Below, piece after piece: positions 25,126 through 33,845 of a DNA stretch of 55,017 nt. Origin of the DNA: an uncultured Francisella sp. (lineage in GTDB: Bacteria; Pseudomonadota; Gammaproteobacteria; Burkholderiales; Neisseriaceae); NCBI GenBank assembly GCA_943913135.1, contig CALTVE010000004.1:1-55017 (forward strand), in the 5' to 3' direction. Position numbers and translations under genes: made by a program. How positions within the stretch are numbered: position 1 is the stretch's first letter; each line of letters starts with the position of its first letter. The notes beneath the pieces are model-generated. The model made no database searches, was not told the origin of the DNA, and saw only the letters and a list, made by a program, of their open reading frames with translations.

Positions 25126-25713
25126 TTATAAAAGCGGTATTCTTTCTTGTAAGAGAGCACCAATTAAAAAATACATGGGCAAGCCAATAATCGCATTAGG
25201 ATCGTGGTTGTGAGCGCTGGCAATGAGTAACATTCCTCGGCCTTCACTTTTAATACCCCCTGCGGTATTTAAGGCATCCGGTTCAGCCTCAAAATACGCC
25301 TTTATAAATTCATCGGATAAAGCTCTCAGCTGTAAAACTGTCTTTTCTAAAGTTGCATAACGCACACTGGTTGCAGCATTAAGTAATACTAAAGCAGAAA
25401 AAATTTCGACCTTTTTTCCACTCATAAATTGGAGTTGTTTTATCCCTTCGCTCATTTTTTCAGGTTTATTAAAAATTTCCCCTTCACACACCACCACTTG
25501 ATCAGAACCGATAATTAAAGCTTGTGGATAACTTTTCTTTAGAGCCTTAGCTTTAGCCATCGCCAAACGCTTCGCTCTATCTTGTGCTGCTTCCCCAGGC
25601 ATAGAATCTTCATCGACTCCAGAGGCAATCGCCTTAAACGGAATACCGCTTGCCTCTAATTGCAGCTTTTTATAAGGAGAAGCTGAAGCCAGTATTAATT
25701 CTTTGCTTGCCAT
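25126..25713 (-). CDS. Maf-type nucleotide pyrophosphatase (YceF group)
   Basis: 195 residues. Maf proteins hydrolyse modified nucleoside triphosphates; the YceF group prefers 7-methyl-GTP. The N-terminal LASASPYKK motif, the SDQVV pair with its Asp, the EGEIFNKPEK loop and a C-terminal IIGLPMY segment are present. I chose the ATG at 25713 with GAGA upstream; an in-frame TTG at 25731 would add six Lys/Arg-rich residues. It is divergent from yceD and coupled to the methyltransferase gene downstream. The order methyltransferase-maf / yceD-rpmF-plsX is a betaproteobacterial arrangement. Confidence 0.9.
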   Translation of the reverse strand: MASKELILASASPYKKLQLEASGIPFKAIASGVDEDSMPGEAAQDRAKRLAMAKAKALKKSYPQALIIGSDQVVVCEGEIFNKPEKMSEGIKQLQFMSGKKVEIFSALVLLNAATSVRYATLEKTVLQLRALSDEFIKAYFEAEPDALNTAGGIKSEGRGMLLIASAHNHDPNAIIGLPMYFLIGALLQERIPLL

Positions 25714-25802
25714 TTTTGTTCTCTTCTTCAATTTTACTTTTTTTACTTTTACGCAAAAAACGAAACCTATGATACCATGTATTAATTTGCTTACTTTTAA
25801 AG

Positions 25803-26312
25803 ATGAACAGCGACTTAAAAATAGAAGGGCTTAAGCGCTTCATTGACCAACGAGAACACTTGGCGTTCTCGGGACGTTTAAAAGACCTAGGCGATCGAAT
25901 ACAGCGACATGAACTGATTTTTTCTGGTAAAGGGACGATAACCACATTCCTTTACGCAGACAGAGATCAGCAAAATAGACCAGTTCTACACTTAAAGATG
26001 ACTGGAGATATACAGCTTATATGTCAAAAATGTCTAGAGGCCATGGATTTTAAACTGGACGAAGAAGCAAATTTGTTATTGTTTTCTTCAGAAGCCGCTT
26101 TAGAAGCGGGCATCGAAGAAAATCCTGATGCTGAAGGCTTAGTTATCGATAAAGATGAAATAGAAGTACAACCTCTTCTAGAAGAGCAAATACTGTTAAG
26201 TCTTCCCCTTTCGCCTCACCACACAGTGTGCGAAAATCCAGTATTGAAAGAAATAAACAACGATCAACCAAACCCCTTTCAAGTACTGAAGAGCCTGAAA
26301 GCAAATAATTAA
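25803..26312 (+). CDS. yceD: YceD/DUF177 protein
   Basis: 169 residues. DUF177 proteins are needed for normal 23S rRNA levels in E. coli and are linked to rpmF nearly everywhere. The CQKCLE pair (conserved Cys-x-x-Cys, about residues 76-79) and the acidic central block (EENPDAEGLVIDKDEIEVQPLLEEQILLSLPL) are characteristic, as is the C-terminal NPFQVLKSLK. Its start has only a weak ribosome-binding site. rpmF follows after 19 bases with a strong AAGGAG site, so the two are co-transcribed. Confidence 0.93.
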   Translation: MNSDLKIEGLKRFIDQREHLAFSGRLKDLGDRIQRHELIFSGKGTITTFLYADRDQQNRPVLHLKMTGDIQLICQKCLEAMDFKLDEEANLLLFSSEAALEAGIEENPDAEGLVIDKDEIEVQPLLEEQILLSLPLSPHHTVCENPVLKEINNDQPNPFQVLKSLKANN

Positions 26313-26331
26313 AAATAATTAAGGAGTAATT

Positions 26332-26511
26332 ATGGCAGTTCAACAGAATAAAAAATCACCTGCAAGAAGAGGGGCCCATCGCTCTCACAGCGCTTTGAAA
26401 CCAGTACATTGGAGTTTGGAGAAAAGTACTGGCGAAGTCCATTTGCCACACCATATTTCGCCTAATGGCATGTATCGTGGGAAAAAAGTTATCCAAACAG
26501 AAGAAAACTAA
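26332..26511 (+). CDS. rpmF: Ribosomal protein L32
   Basis: 59 residues. The MAVQQNKKSPARRG start, RSHSAL, and the HHISPNGMYRG segment identify L32 of the 50S subunit. It lacks the cysteine pairs of zinc-binding L32, as is normal for proteobacteria. The SPNGMYRGKKV wording is closest to betaproteobacterial versions as I remember them. The ribosome-binding site AAGGAG is strong. About 100 bases with no recognisable feature separate it from plsX. Confidence 0.97.
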   Translation: MAVQQNKKSPARRGAHRSHSALKPVHWSLEKSTGEVHLPHHISPNGMYRGKKVIQTEEN

Positions 26512-26614
26512 CAATATTCAGACTTATACGTTTTTAATCCTGGATCTTAAGAGTCTGTGTTTTGTCAATTTTTTCCCAACGCGGATATGCTAACTCTATA
26601 TGAAATGATCTGTT

Positions 26615-27652
26615 ATGCTTACACTTGCTGTTGACGCCATGGGCGGCGATAAAGGCTTGGACGTAACAATTCCTGGTTGCAAGCTGTTCCTAAAAAATAT
26701 TCCAGAGGTTGACCTGATTTTGGTAGGCAATAGCGAAGAAATCAAAGCTAAGCTTACCCAGTGTGGTTTAAATTCCGATAAAATTCGCATTCATCATGCC
26801 TCTGAAGTCGTGGATATGGGGGAAAATCCCCAATCTGCCTTGAAAAACAAAAAAGACTCCTCTATGCGTGTGGCCATTGATTTGGTGCACGAAGGCAAAG
26901 CAAAAGCAGCAATTTCAGCCGGTAATACGGGCGCCTTAATTGCAACCGCTAAATTTGTTTTAAAAACTTTACCAGGGATTAATCGACCGGCCATCGCTAC
27001 TTTCTTACCCGGCCTTAAAGATAAACAGGTCTGTGCCCTAGATTTAGGAGCCAATGTTAATTCTACCCCGGCATACCTAGTGCAATTTGCCCTTCTGGGC
27101 AGCGAGCTTTATAAAATGCGCTACCCCCATCGCACCCACCCTCGAGTTGCTCTAATGAATATTGGTACCGAAGCGATTAAAGGCAATGCCATTACCAAAG
27201 AGACTTATGATCTGTTATCGCGCACAGATTTAAATTTTATCGGAAATGTGGAAGGCAATGACCTCTTTACCCATCGCGCTGATGTCATCGTCTGTGATGG
27301 CTTTGTTGGCAATATCATGTTAAAAACTATGGAAGGATCCATGCATTTTGTTTCTACCCTACTCAAACAAGGCTATCAAAAAAATTGGTTGACCAAAATT
27401 GCAGCCCTTCTCTCACACAGGGTTTTTCAGCGTATTAAAGAAGATTTCGATCCTCGAGCATTTAATGGGGCTACTATTTTAGGTCTAAACGGCATAGTGG
27501 TTAAAAGTCACGGAGGTACGGATGCCTATGGTTTTAGCTGCGCCTTAAAGAAAACCTATACGGAAGTTAGCAATTTAGATTTAATTTCCCTAGAAACTAC
27601 GGTTAGCCATCAATTAAGTAAACTGGATATTCTTGCTAAAAAAGCCATTTAG
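26615..27652 (+). CDS. plsX: Phosphate acyltransferase PlsX
   Basis: 345 residues. It makes acyl-phosphate from acyl-ACP for phosphatidic acid synthesis at the membrane. The N-terminal LAVDAMGGDKG, the SAGNTGAL motif, LDLGANV and VVCDGFVGNIMLKT all match the family along its whole length. The ribosome-binding site is weak, so some coupling to rpmF transcription is likely. In most proteobacteria fabH, fabD and fabG follow plsX; here a short DciA-like gene follows and then an unrelated PLP enzyme. Confidence 0.96.
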   Translation: MLTLAVDAMGGDKGLDVTIPGCKLFLKNIPEVDLILVGNSEEIKAKLTQCGLNSDKIRIHHASEVVDMGENPQSALKNKKDSSMRVAIDLVHEGKAKAAISAGNTGALIATAKFVLKTLPGINRPAIATFLPGLKDKQVCALDLGANVNSTPAYLVQFALLGSELYKMRYPHRTHPRVALMNIGTEAIKGNAITKETYDLLSRTDLNFIGNVEGNDLFTHRADVIVCDGFVGNIMLKTMEGSMHFVSTLLKQGYQKNWLTKIAALLSHRVFQRIKEDFDPRAFNGATILGLNGIVVKSHGGTDAYGFSCALKKTYTEVSNLDLISLETTVSHQLSKLDILAKKAI

Positions 27653-27660
27653 GTTAGGTT

Positions 27661-27957
27661 ATGGCCGATACAGTTTTAAGCGTGTTTAAACCCGGTTCAC
27701 CTATCGAAGGTTTATTAAAACGTGCTCAACTCTTTGCCCAGATGGATCAAGCAGTTCAGCAAGCGGTTCCTCTTTCCTGGCGGGGTCGTTTTAAATTAAT
27801 ATGCACGAATGAGCATGATCCTTCTTCAGCGATCATTTTTACCCACAGCGCTGCGATCGCACAGCGTTTAAAGGAAAATACCTCTATTCTTTTAGATGCC
27901 CTTTCTATGTATGGTATCCAAATATGTATTATTAAAGTACGGGTCAAAAATACTTGA
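27661..27957 (+). CDS. DciA-like (DUF721) protein
   Basis: 98 residues. The pattern LLKRAQLFAQMDQAVQQAVP, the hydrophobic SAIIFTHSAAIAQRLKENTSILLDAL block and the closing IKVRV strand match DUF721/DciA, the helicase-operator protein that loads the replicative helicase in bacteria lacking DnaC. It is a short version made essentially of the KH-like domain only. AGG lies upstream of the ATG, eight bases behind plsX. DciA is more often found near lpxC and secA, so the location is unusual. The match is by pattern, not exact motif. Confidence 0.72.
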   Translation: MADTVLSVFKPGSPIEGLLKRAQLFAQMDQAVQQAVPLSWRGRFKLICTNEHDPSSAIIFTHSAAIAQRLKENTSILLDALSMYGIQICIIKVRVKNT

Positions 27958-28030
27958 ACACCCTTCCTGTGTTAAAATCAAAGCTTTTATTCTGTATTAA
28001 TAGCAAATTCTCCCAACCGTGAGGTGACAC

Positions 28031-29194
28031 ATGTCGCAAAAGCTTCCTACCCGTGCCATTCATTCTTCCTATAAGCCAGAAGAACACAATGGCGCCTTAA
28101 TGCCTCCTATCTATCAAAACAGCATGTTTTTGCTTCATTATATTGAAGAAGGCGTCGCTTACAGTTATTCACGTGTGGGCAACCCTACGCGCACTATTCT
28201 GGAAGATACCATCGCCGATTTAGAAGAAGGTATTGCAGGCTTCGCCTTTGCAAGCGGCATCGCCGCTATTGATGCTATTTGGCGCACTATTTTGCGCCCC
28301 GGCGACACCATTTTGGCTGTTTCTGATATTTATGGCGGTTCTTATGAATTGTTAACTTCCGTTTACCGGGACAACGGTATTAAAACCGTTTTCGAAGATT
28401 TAACGGACAGCGATCATTTAGAGGAAATTTTTGCACGCCATAAAGATGCTCAATTCGCATGGCTTGAAACGCCAAGTAATCCGCTTTTAAAACTGGTAGA
28501 TATTAAAAAAATAGTCGCTTTGGCAAAAAAATACGACATGTTAGTGGGAGCAGATAACACCTTTGCCACCCCTTGCTTACAGACACCTTTAAGCCTGGGA
28601 GTGGACGTCATTGCCCATTCAGCGACCAAATATTTAGGCGGTCATTCCGATGTAACCTTAGGCTTAGTCGCCTGTGGTAATCCAACACTTGCTAAAAAAA
28701 TTAAACATTTACAATATATCACTGGCGGTATCGCTGGCCCTATGGATTGTGCCATTACTTTGCGTGGCATCAAAACCTTACCCTTACGCTTTAAAGAACA
28801 TCAGAAAAACGCTGCCATCATCGCCGAACGTCTCTCTAAACATCCCAAAATCAGTCAAGTGTATTATCCAGGGTTAACCAGCCATCCTCATCATCAACTG
28901 GCGCAACAGCAGATGCGAGGGTTCGGCGGTGTAGTGAGCATACGCCTTAAAAACGATAGCCGTGAAGCAGCCAATACTTTGATCAAAAACTTAAAGATCT
29001 TTAAACTTTCTGCCAGCCTAGGGGGAGTAGAAAGTTTGCTCAATCATTCTGCCAGCCAATCGCATGGGAGCCTCAGTCAACAAGAAAAAGAAAAAAGGGG
29101 GATCAGCGAAGGACTACTGCGCTTATCGATAGGAATAGAGGACGTAGAAGATATCTGGTACGATTTAGAAAGCGCTCTACAACAGGTTAAATAG
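28031..29194 (+). CDS. Cystathionine beta-lyase / gamma-synthase family PLP enzyme
   Basis: 387 residues, Cys/Met metabolism PLP family, fold type I. The PLP lysine is Lys200 (SATKYLGGHSD). YSRVGNPTR, FASGIAA and the ETPSNPLLKLVDI motif are intact, as is the C-terminal GVESLLNHSASQSHG. Members interconvert cystathionine, homocysteine and cysteine; the sequence alone does not tell MetC from MetB or a gamma-lyase. Ending in GxLRLSIGIEDVEDI is common to all three. The GAGG site before the ATG is good. A TGTTAAAAT extended -10 lies at 27970-27978. An MBL hydrolase gene follows eight bases later. Confidence 0.88.
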   Translation: MSQKLPTRAIHSSYKPEEHNGALMPPIYQNSMFLLHYIEEGVAYSYSRVGNPTRTILEDTIADLEEGIAGFAFASGIAAIDAIWRTILRPGDTILAVSDIYGGSYELLTSVYRDNGIKTVFEDLTDSDHLEEIFARHKDAQFAWLETPSNPLLKLVDIKKIVALAKKYDMLVGADNTFATPCLQTPLSLGVDVIAHSATKYLGGHSDVTLGLVACGNPTLAKKIKHLQYITGGIAGPMDCAITLRGIKTLPLRFKEHQKNAAIIAERLSKHPKISQVYYPGLTSHPHHQLAQQQMRGFGGVVSIRLKNDSREAANTLIKNLKIFKLSASLGGVESLLNHSASQSHGSLSQQEKEKRGISEGLLRLSIGIEDVEDIWYDLESALQQVK

Positions 29195-29202
29195 ATTTTT
29201 TA

Positions 29203-29835
29203 ATGAGCCTAAAGATTGAGACTTTTACCGTCACTTCTTTCCAACAAAACGCACGCTTACTGACTGATACGCAAAGCAATGAAGCGGTATTGGTTGATGT
29301 CGGTGGAAAGGGACAAGAACTTTTAGCCTATGTGCAAGCACAAGGCTTAAAACTTAAAGAAATTTGGCTCACTCATGGTCACTATGATCATATTTATGCA
29401 GTAGGTGATGTCTTAGAAAAAGAAAAAGTTGCTGTGAAGGGGCCCCATCAAGACGATGCTTTTTTTATCGAGGCCCTGCAGCAGGGTCTTCCTCTGTTAG
29501 GGTTTCCCCCTGGTAAAGTTTTTAACCCTACTTATTTAAAAGAAGGGCGAAATTTAAACGTCGGTTCCTACTTTTTTACCGTGTTTCATATCCCTGGCCA
29601 CTCGCCCGGGCATATCGTGTTTTATAGTGAAAAAGCAGGAGTTCTGTTATCCGGGGACGTATTATTTTACGAAACCATAGGCCGTACCGATTTACCTGGC
29701 GGCGACGCTACCACCCTGATAAAAAATATCAAAGAGAAACTCTTTACTCTACCGGATACTACCCAAGTATTGCCCGGTCATGGCCCAGCCACCACGATAG
29801 GGCACGAAAAATTAAATAATCCCTTTATCCGTTAG
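29203..29835 (+). CDS. Metallo-beta-lactamase-fold hydrolase, YcbL/glyoxalase II type
   Basis: 210 residues, very near the E. coli YcbL length. The metal motif THGHYDHI carries His58, His60, Asp62 and His63; GHSPGHIVFY, the bridging Asp in LSGDVLF and the PGHGP with its His complete the site. YcbL-type enzymes hydrolyse S-lactoylglutathione or related thioesters. The protein lacks the C-terminal domain of classical GloB. It lies eight bases behind the PLP enzyme gene, so a shared transcript is likely, with sulphur metabolism as a possible link. It converges on nnrD with 16 bases between stops. Confidence 0.86.
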   Translation: MSLKIETFTVTSFQQNARLLTDTQSNEAVLVDVGGKGQELLAYVQAQGLKLKEIWLTHGHYDHIYAVGDVLEKEKVAVKGPHQDDAFFIEALQQGLPLLGFPPGKVFNPTYLKEGRNLNVGSYFFTVFHIPGHSPGHIVFYSEKAGVLLSGDVLFYETIGRTDLPGGDATTLIKNIKEKLFTLPDTTQVLPGHGPATTIGHEKLNNPFIR

Positions 29836-29851
29836 CAGCTACTTTAAACCT

Positions 29852-30712
29852 TTATCGCTCATAGGCGATCAGATTGCGCCAATAACGAATTTCACTGCTG
29901 AGCTCTGAAGCCAAAACTCCCATTGGGCCAATGCCGCGTGCTACTAAGCCATCTGCTGCCAAACCGTGTAGAAATACCCCCGCTTTAGCTGCTGCCAAAG
30001 GAGTAAAACCTTGGGCCATTAAACTGCCAATGACACCCGTTAACACATCACCGGTACCAGCAGTGGCTAAAGCAGCGTTACCCGTTGGGTTGCGGTAAAT
30101 TTCTTTCTCTCCTTGCGTAACCACCAAAGTATGATGTCCTTTCAATACTACAGTGGCCTCAAAACGTTGACATAAAGCGTAAACTGCCCCTTCCCTATCC
30201 GCTTGTATTGCTTCTACTGTCGTATCCAGAAGTCGGGCCGCTTCGCCTGGATGAGGAGTCAATACCGTACAGGCCCCCAATTTAGGAGGGTTAGGTAATT
30301 CTGCAATAAGGTTTAAAGCGTCTGCATCTAATACTCTCGGCAAAGTAGATTCTTTAGCCTGAGTTAGGAGAATGGTCAAAAAAAGACGACTCTCTTTGCT
30401 TTTCCCAAGGCCACAGCCCAAAGCCCAAGCTGTTACCGGCGGGGGAGTATCGATGAAGCTTGCCGCCGTTCGCATCATTAATTCGGGACAAAATGATAAA
30501 GCAACTTCTGGGGGAGAAGAAACAAAAAACAAGAATACCTTGCCGCACCCGCTCTTTAAAGCACTTTCCCCGGCAAGCAAGAGCGAACCTTGCATCGTTA
30601 AGGCCCCGCCAACTAAAGCCAAGCTGCCATTACTTCCCTTATTGATATCCTCTTTTTTTTTCCGAAAAAGATCAGGAATATATTCCTTCAGCCATTCGCG
30701 ATTAAACAACAT
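29852..30712 (-). CDS. nnrD: ADP-dependent NAD(P)H-hydrate dehydratase
   Basis: 286 residues, ribokinase-like fold of the NnrD/YjeF C-terminal domain. It repairs hydrated NADH and NADPH. Family motifs are GSNGSLALVGG (27-37), the acidic DADALNLI, TPHPGEAARLL, GTGDVLTGVIG with its catalytic Asp, and the closing MGVLASELSSEIR. It stands alone: the NnrE epimerase domain, fused in E. coli, is missing and not seen elsewhere in the window. The ribosome-binding site is AAAGG. It is the last gene of a leftward fbp-ppiB-HAD-nnrD run. Confidence 0.92.
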   Translation of the reverse strand: MLFNREWLKEYIPDLFRKKKEDINKGSNGSLALVGGALTMQGSLLLAGESALKSGCGKVFLFFVSSPPEVALSFCPELMMRTAASFIDTPPPVTAWALGCGLGKSKESRLFLTILLTQAKESTLPRVLDADALNLIAELPNPPKLGACTVLTPHPGEAARLLDTTVEAIQADREGAVYALCQRFEATVVLKGHHTLVVTQGEKEIYRNPTGNAALATAGTGDVLTGVIGSLMAQGFTPLAAAKAGVFLHGLAADGLVARGIGPMGVLASELSSEIRYWRNLIAYER

Positions 30713-30725
30713 ATTTAGACCTTTA

Positions 30726-31370
30726 TCAAAAGAGAGGCTCGTTATAGCGGGCCGCCAATTGGTGAATAGAATCTATGTATAAGAAGTTTACCCCTTTTTC
30801 TTCTTCGATGGCAGGGCGAAGCCAAACCGTTTTCATATTTAGCTTTCTAGCACTGACTAAATTTGCTAATCGATCATCGACTAAAATGCATGCGGGCGCA
30901 TTTAAACGCTGCGCCTGTAAAAAAAGTGTATAAGCGGATACTTGTGGTTTAAAGTGGAGGTAAGAGAAACTATCGCAACAGCCTAAGGCTTTAAAAAAAG
31001 AGCGCACATTAAGACCATCCAATACTGCTTCTACATAGCGGGTAGGCGCATTGGATAAAATGTATTTATTACCGGGTAAAGCCTTTAGACTTTGTGGTAA
31101 ATCGTATTCTGCAACCACTAGAGGCAAAAGCGTCTCTAACGGATGCGTGAAATACAAAAAATCTTGTACCGGAAAAGAAGGTACTTCGGCAATCAGTCCG
31201 GCTAAAGTCGCGCCATAACGGTTTATATACCTGCGGCGCAAAGCATCGGCTTGCAATCGACTATAAGAAAAATAGTCTTCAATATAGCCCGTCATGCTTT
31301 CGCTAATCTTCTTTGCTACTCCGTATTGGTCTTGATGCAAAGTTCCATCTAGATCAAACAACCACTGCAA
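30726..31370 (-). CDS. HAD-superfamily hydrolase, pyrimidine 5'-nucleotidase-like
   Basis: 214 residues. The nucleophile motif FDLDGTLH (5-12), ILSNAP (motif II), a conserved Lys (FKPQVSAY) and VDDRLANL (motif III) are those of the phosphatase members. The helical cap between residues 15 and 90 fits the SDT1/PPA pyrimidine 5'-nucleotidase group, which dephosphorylates UMP and CMP; the exact substrate is unproven. The start is TTG at 31370: GAGGG seven bases upstream and a three-base gap from the ppiB stop support it. The short spacing to both neighbours indicates an operon with ppiB and nnrD. Confidence 0.83.
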   Translation of the reverse strand: MQWLFDLDGTLHQDQYGVAKKISESMTGYIEDYFSYSRLQADALRRRYINRYGATLAGLIAEVPSFPVQDFLYFTHPLETLLPLVVAEYDLPQSLKALPGNKYILSNAPTRYVEAVLDGLNVRSFFKALGCCDSFSYLHFKPQVSAYTLFLQAQRLNAPACILVDDRLANLVSARKLNMKTVWLRPAIEEEKGVNFLYIDSIHQLAARYNEPLF

Positions 31371-31373
31371 GCA

Positions 31374-31871
31374 TTAGCCCTCACTGCGCTCTGCTTTAGT
31401 AATAACTACGTTTTCTTGAGGCACATCTTGGTGAAAGCCGCGACTGGTGGTTTTAACTTGGGCAATCTTATCGACCACTTCCTGACCTTTGATCACTCGA
31501 CCAAACACACAGTAACCATAGCCTTGTGAGTTAGCAGAGCGAAAGTTAAGAAAATCGTTATCTGCCACATTGATAAAAAACTGTGACGTGGCTGAATGCG
31601 GATCGCTGGTACGGGCCATAGCAATACTGTAAAGCTCATTTTTTAAACCATTATCGGCTTCATTAGCGATGGAATCATGGGTATCTTTTTGCTGAAAATT
31701 TGTATCCATTCCTCCGCCTTGAATCATAAAGCCAGAGATTACGCGATGGAACAATGTTCCATCGTAAAATCCTTCATCTACATAATCTTCGAAATTTTTT
31801 ACCGTCGCCGGTGCTTTTTCTCGATTCAACTCTAAAACGATGTCCCCTAAACTGGTTTTTAAAGTAATCAT
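31374..31871 (-). CDS. ppiB: Peptidyl-prolyl isomerase, cyclophilin B type
   Basis: 165 residues, one cyclophilin domain and no signal peptide, therefore cytoplasmic. The active-site motif FHRVISGFMIQGGG, the ATSQFFIN loop and the downstream YCVFGRVIKGQEVV match the bacterial family. It speeds proline isomerisation in folding proteins. AGGA lies before the ATG. The gene follows fbp by 14 bases and is followed closely by the HAD gene. Confidence 0.95.
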   Translation of the reverse strand: MITLKTSLGDIVLELNREKAPATVKNFEDYVDEGFYDGTLFHRVISGFMIQGGGMDTNFQQKDTHDSIANEADNGLKNELYSIAMARTSDPHSATSQFFINVADNDFLNFRSANSQGYGYCVFGRVIKGQEVVDKIAQVKTTSRGFHQDVPQENVVITKAERSEG

Positions 31872-31885
31872 AATAATTCCTGAGT

Positions 31886-32854
31886 TTATGTAAAGGTAAA
31901 TTGTTTATTGATTGCCTCTATTTCTTGCTGCACACCTAAGGCGATCGGTACTCTTTGGTGTAAGTGATTAGGCTTTAATTCAAGAGGGTCACCGGGTAAA
32001 ACAGAAGCTTTTCCCCCTGCTGCTTTAATCAAAAAGCTCATTGGATTAACTTCGTAGAGGAGCCGTAGCTTACCGTGCTGGTAAGCAGAACGACTGTCTT
32101 GTGGATAGATGAATACCCCGCCGCGCAATAAAATGCGATGGATTTCCGCCACCATGGATGCAACCCAACGCATATTGTAATCTTTACCTCGGGGACCTTC
32201 TTTTCCTTGCAGGAGAAAAGTAATATACTTCTGTATTTCTTTAGGCCAGAAACGTTGGTTAGACATATTAATAGCAAATTCTTGCGTTTCTTGGACCAAG
32301 GAAGGAGGACTTGTTTGTTGGCGAAATTCCCCTTTGTGATCCAAGGTAAAAAATAGGACCTCTTGGCCGAAGGTCATCACCAATAAGGTTTGTGGACCAT
32401 AGAGTATGTAACCTGCAGCAACCTGCTTATTTCCCGGCTGTAAAAAATGTTTTTCTTGTAAGTCTTCATCTCGGGGCTTCATGAACAAGGAAAAAATAGT
32501 CCCCACCGAGATATCGATATCGATATTAGAAGACCCATCTAGGGGGTCAAACATTACTAAATAACGACCCTCAGGATGGCCAGTAATAAATTGCTCTTCT
32601 TCTTCTGAAGCCATGCCCGCCACCGCCTTTAAGGAAGAAAGCTTATCGATCACAATTTGGTTGGCGATGATATCTAGTTTTTTCTGCTGTTCTCCCTGGA
32701 CATTGACTTTTTTTGCATCGCCGAGAATAGAAGCTAACGCCCCCAGGCGCAGTTTAGCGCTGATCCTTTCTCCGGCACTGGCAAGTGCCAAAATAATTTC
32801 CTGAAGTGCTGGATCTTGATCACCTTGATGGAGTACCGCTGACAGGGTTTGCAT
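31886..32854 (-). CDS. fbp: Class I fructose-1,6-bisphosphatase
   Basis: 322 residues, complete. It dephosphorylates fructose-1,6-bisphosphate in gluconeogenesis in the cytoplasm. The metal-binding MFDPLDGSSNIDIDISVGTIF motif, preceded by the SEEEE loop, and the C-terminal KLRLLYEVNPMSFLIKAAGGKAS are typical of class I. AAAGG precedes the ATG. It leads the fbp-ppiB-HAD-nnrD run. Together with the GapB-like GAPDH it points to active gluconeogenesis. Confidence 0.96.
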   Translation of the reverse strand: MQTLSAVLHQGDQDPALQEIILALASAGERISAKLRLGALASILGDAKKVNVQGEQQKKLDIIANQIVIDKLSSLKAVAGMASEEEEQFITGHPEGRYLVMFDPLDGSSNIDIDISVGTIFSLFMKPRDEDLQEKHFLQPGNKQVAAGYILYGPQTLLVMTFGQEVLFFTLDHKGEFRQQTSPPSLVQETQEFAINMSNQRFWPKEIQKYITFLLQGKEGPRGKDYNMRWVASMVAEIHRILLRGGVFIYPQDSRSAYQHGKLRLLYEVNPMSFLIKAAGGKASVLPGDPLELKPNHLHQRVPIALGVQQEIEAINKQFTFT

Positions 32855-32909
32855 ATTTTTGGCCTTTATTGCCAGTAAAAAGGGTTATTTTATCATCTGG
32901 TTGCGGCTT

Positions 32910-33749
32910 TCACAGCACCCCATGCTCGATTTCATAATTCATTTTTGCTTCTCCCTCTAAAAATTGAGCTAATAATGGCAAGCTATCTCGTGCTGTTTTC
33001 AAAAAAGTGTAGGTTGGGTTGATGACCCAAACACCGCTTCCTAACATACCCGTCCCTCCTTTTTTCCACTGCAAGCGTAAATGGACATAACGGTCATTTA
33101 AAGAGCGTAGTTTTTTTATAAGCGTTATTCCTGCTTGGCCCTTTTCCCTTGTTGCAGACAAAATCGGATACCAAATTATATAAGTTCCAGTGGCGAACTT
33201 ACGTTGGGCTTCTGTGATTACGCGCGCCACTTGATCGTATTCCTCCAAGCGTTCATAAGGCGGATCCATTAATATCAAGGCTCTTCTAGGCATAGGCGGT
33301 AACAAAGACAGCAAACCTTTAAAACCATCTTGAAAGTAGGAATGAACTTTTTTTTGTCCAACAAAATGGTTTTTTAAAGCCGCAAAACTTTGGGGATGCA
33401 ATTCGTAAAGGTGCAACAGCGTATCTTTAGGGGCGAGTTTGACCACCAATTCAGCACTACTGGGATAAAAACCATTTTTTACATAAAGGCCTAAAAAGTC
33501 TTGAAAAAAAGCAAGCGGCAGCGGTAAGGTGATATTTTTGGCCATAAAAAGGCGCAAAGCACGCTGCCCTTCACCCGTTTTCTGTGCTTCTTCTGTAAAA
33601 AGAGAATAAAGGCCTTCACCTGCATGTGTATCGATGTAGTGAAAAGTTTTACCTCGTGCCCTAAAATAATCGAGCACTGCAAATAAAGCAAAATGCTTTA
33701 ATAAATCCCCTTCATTCCCTGCATGGTATCGATGCTGATAGCTTAACAC
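32910..33749 (-). CDS. rlmJ: 23S rRNA (adenine2030-N6)-methyltransferase
   Basis: 279 residues, as in E. coli (280). It methylates N6 of A2030 in 23S rRNA. The family start MLSYQHRYHAGNEGDLLKH, the SAM region HYIDTHAGEG (about 38-47) and the catalytic DPPY motif (ILMDPPYERLEEYD) are intact; the C-terminal NPTYTF is also conserved. It stands alone and is divergent from uvrD with about 100 bases between their starts, which presumably hold both promoters. Confidence 0.95.
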   Translation of the reverse strand: MLSYQHRYHAGNEGDLLKHFALFAVLDYFRARGKTFHYIDTHAGEGLYSLFTEEAQKTGEGQRALRLFMAKNITLPLPLAFFQDFLGLYVKNGFYPSSAELVVKLAPKDTLLHLYELHPQSFAALKNHFVGQKKVHSYFQDGFKGLLSLLPPMPRRALILMDPPYERLEEYDQVARVITEAQRKFATGTYIIWYPILSATREKGQAGITLIKKLRSLNDRYVHLRLQWKKGGTGMLGSGVWVINPTYTFLKTARDSLPLLAQFLEGEAKMNYEIEHGVL

Positions 33750-33845
33750 CTATGTTTCCTTCAAAACCCTTGAGCACTGAAAAAGATAGATTGGTATATT
33801 ATATGAAGCTGTTTCTGATTGTTAAAAGACACCCCATAGAAATTT

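Noticed and set aside
24417..25163. Extended start of the methyltransferase inside maf
   Set aside because: The extra residues are read from the end of maf, and homology begins at the ATG at 25124.
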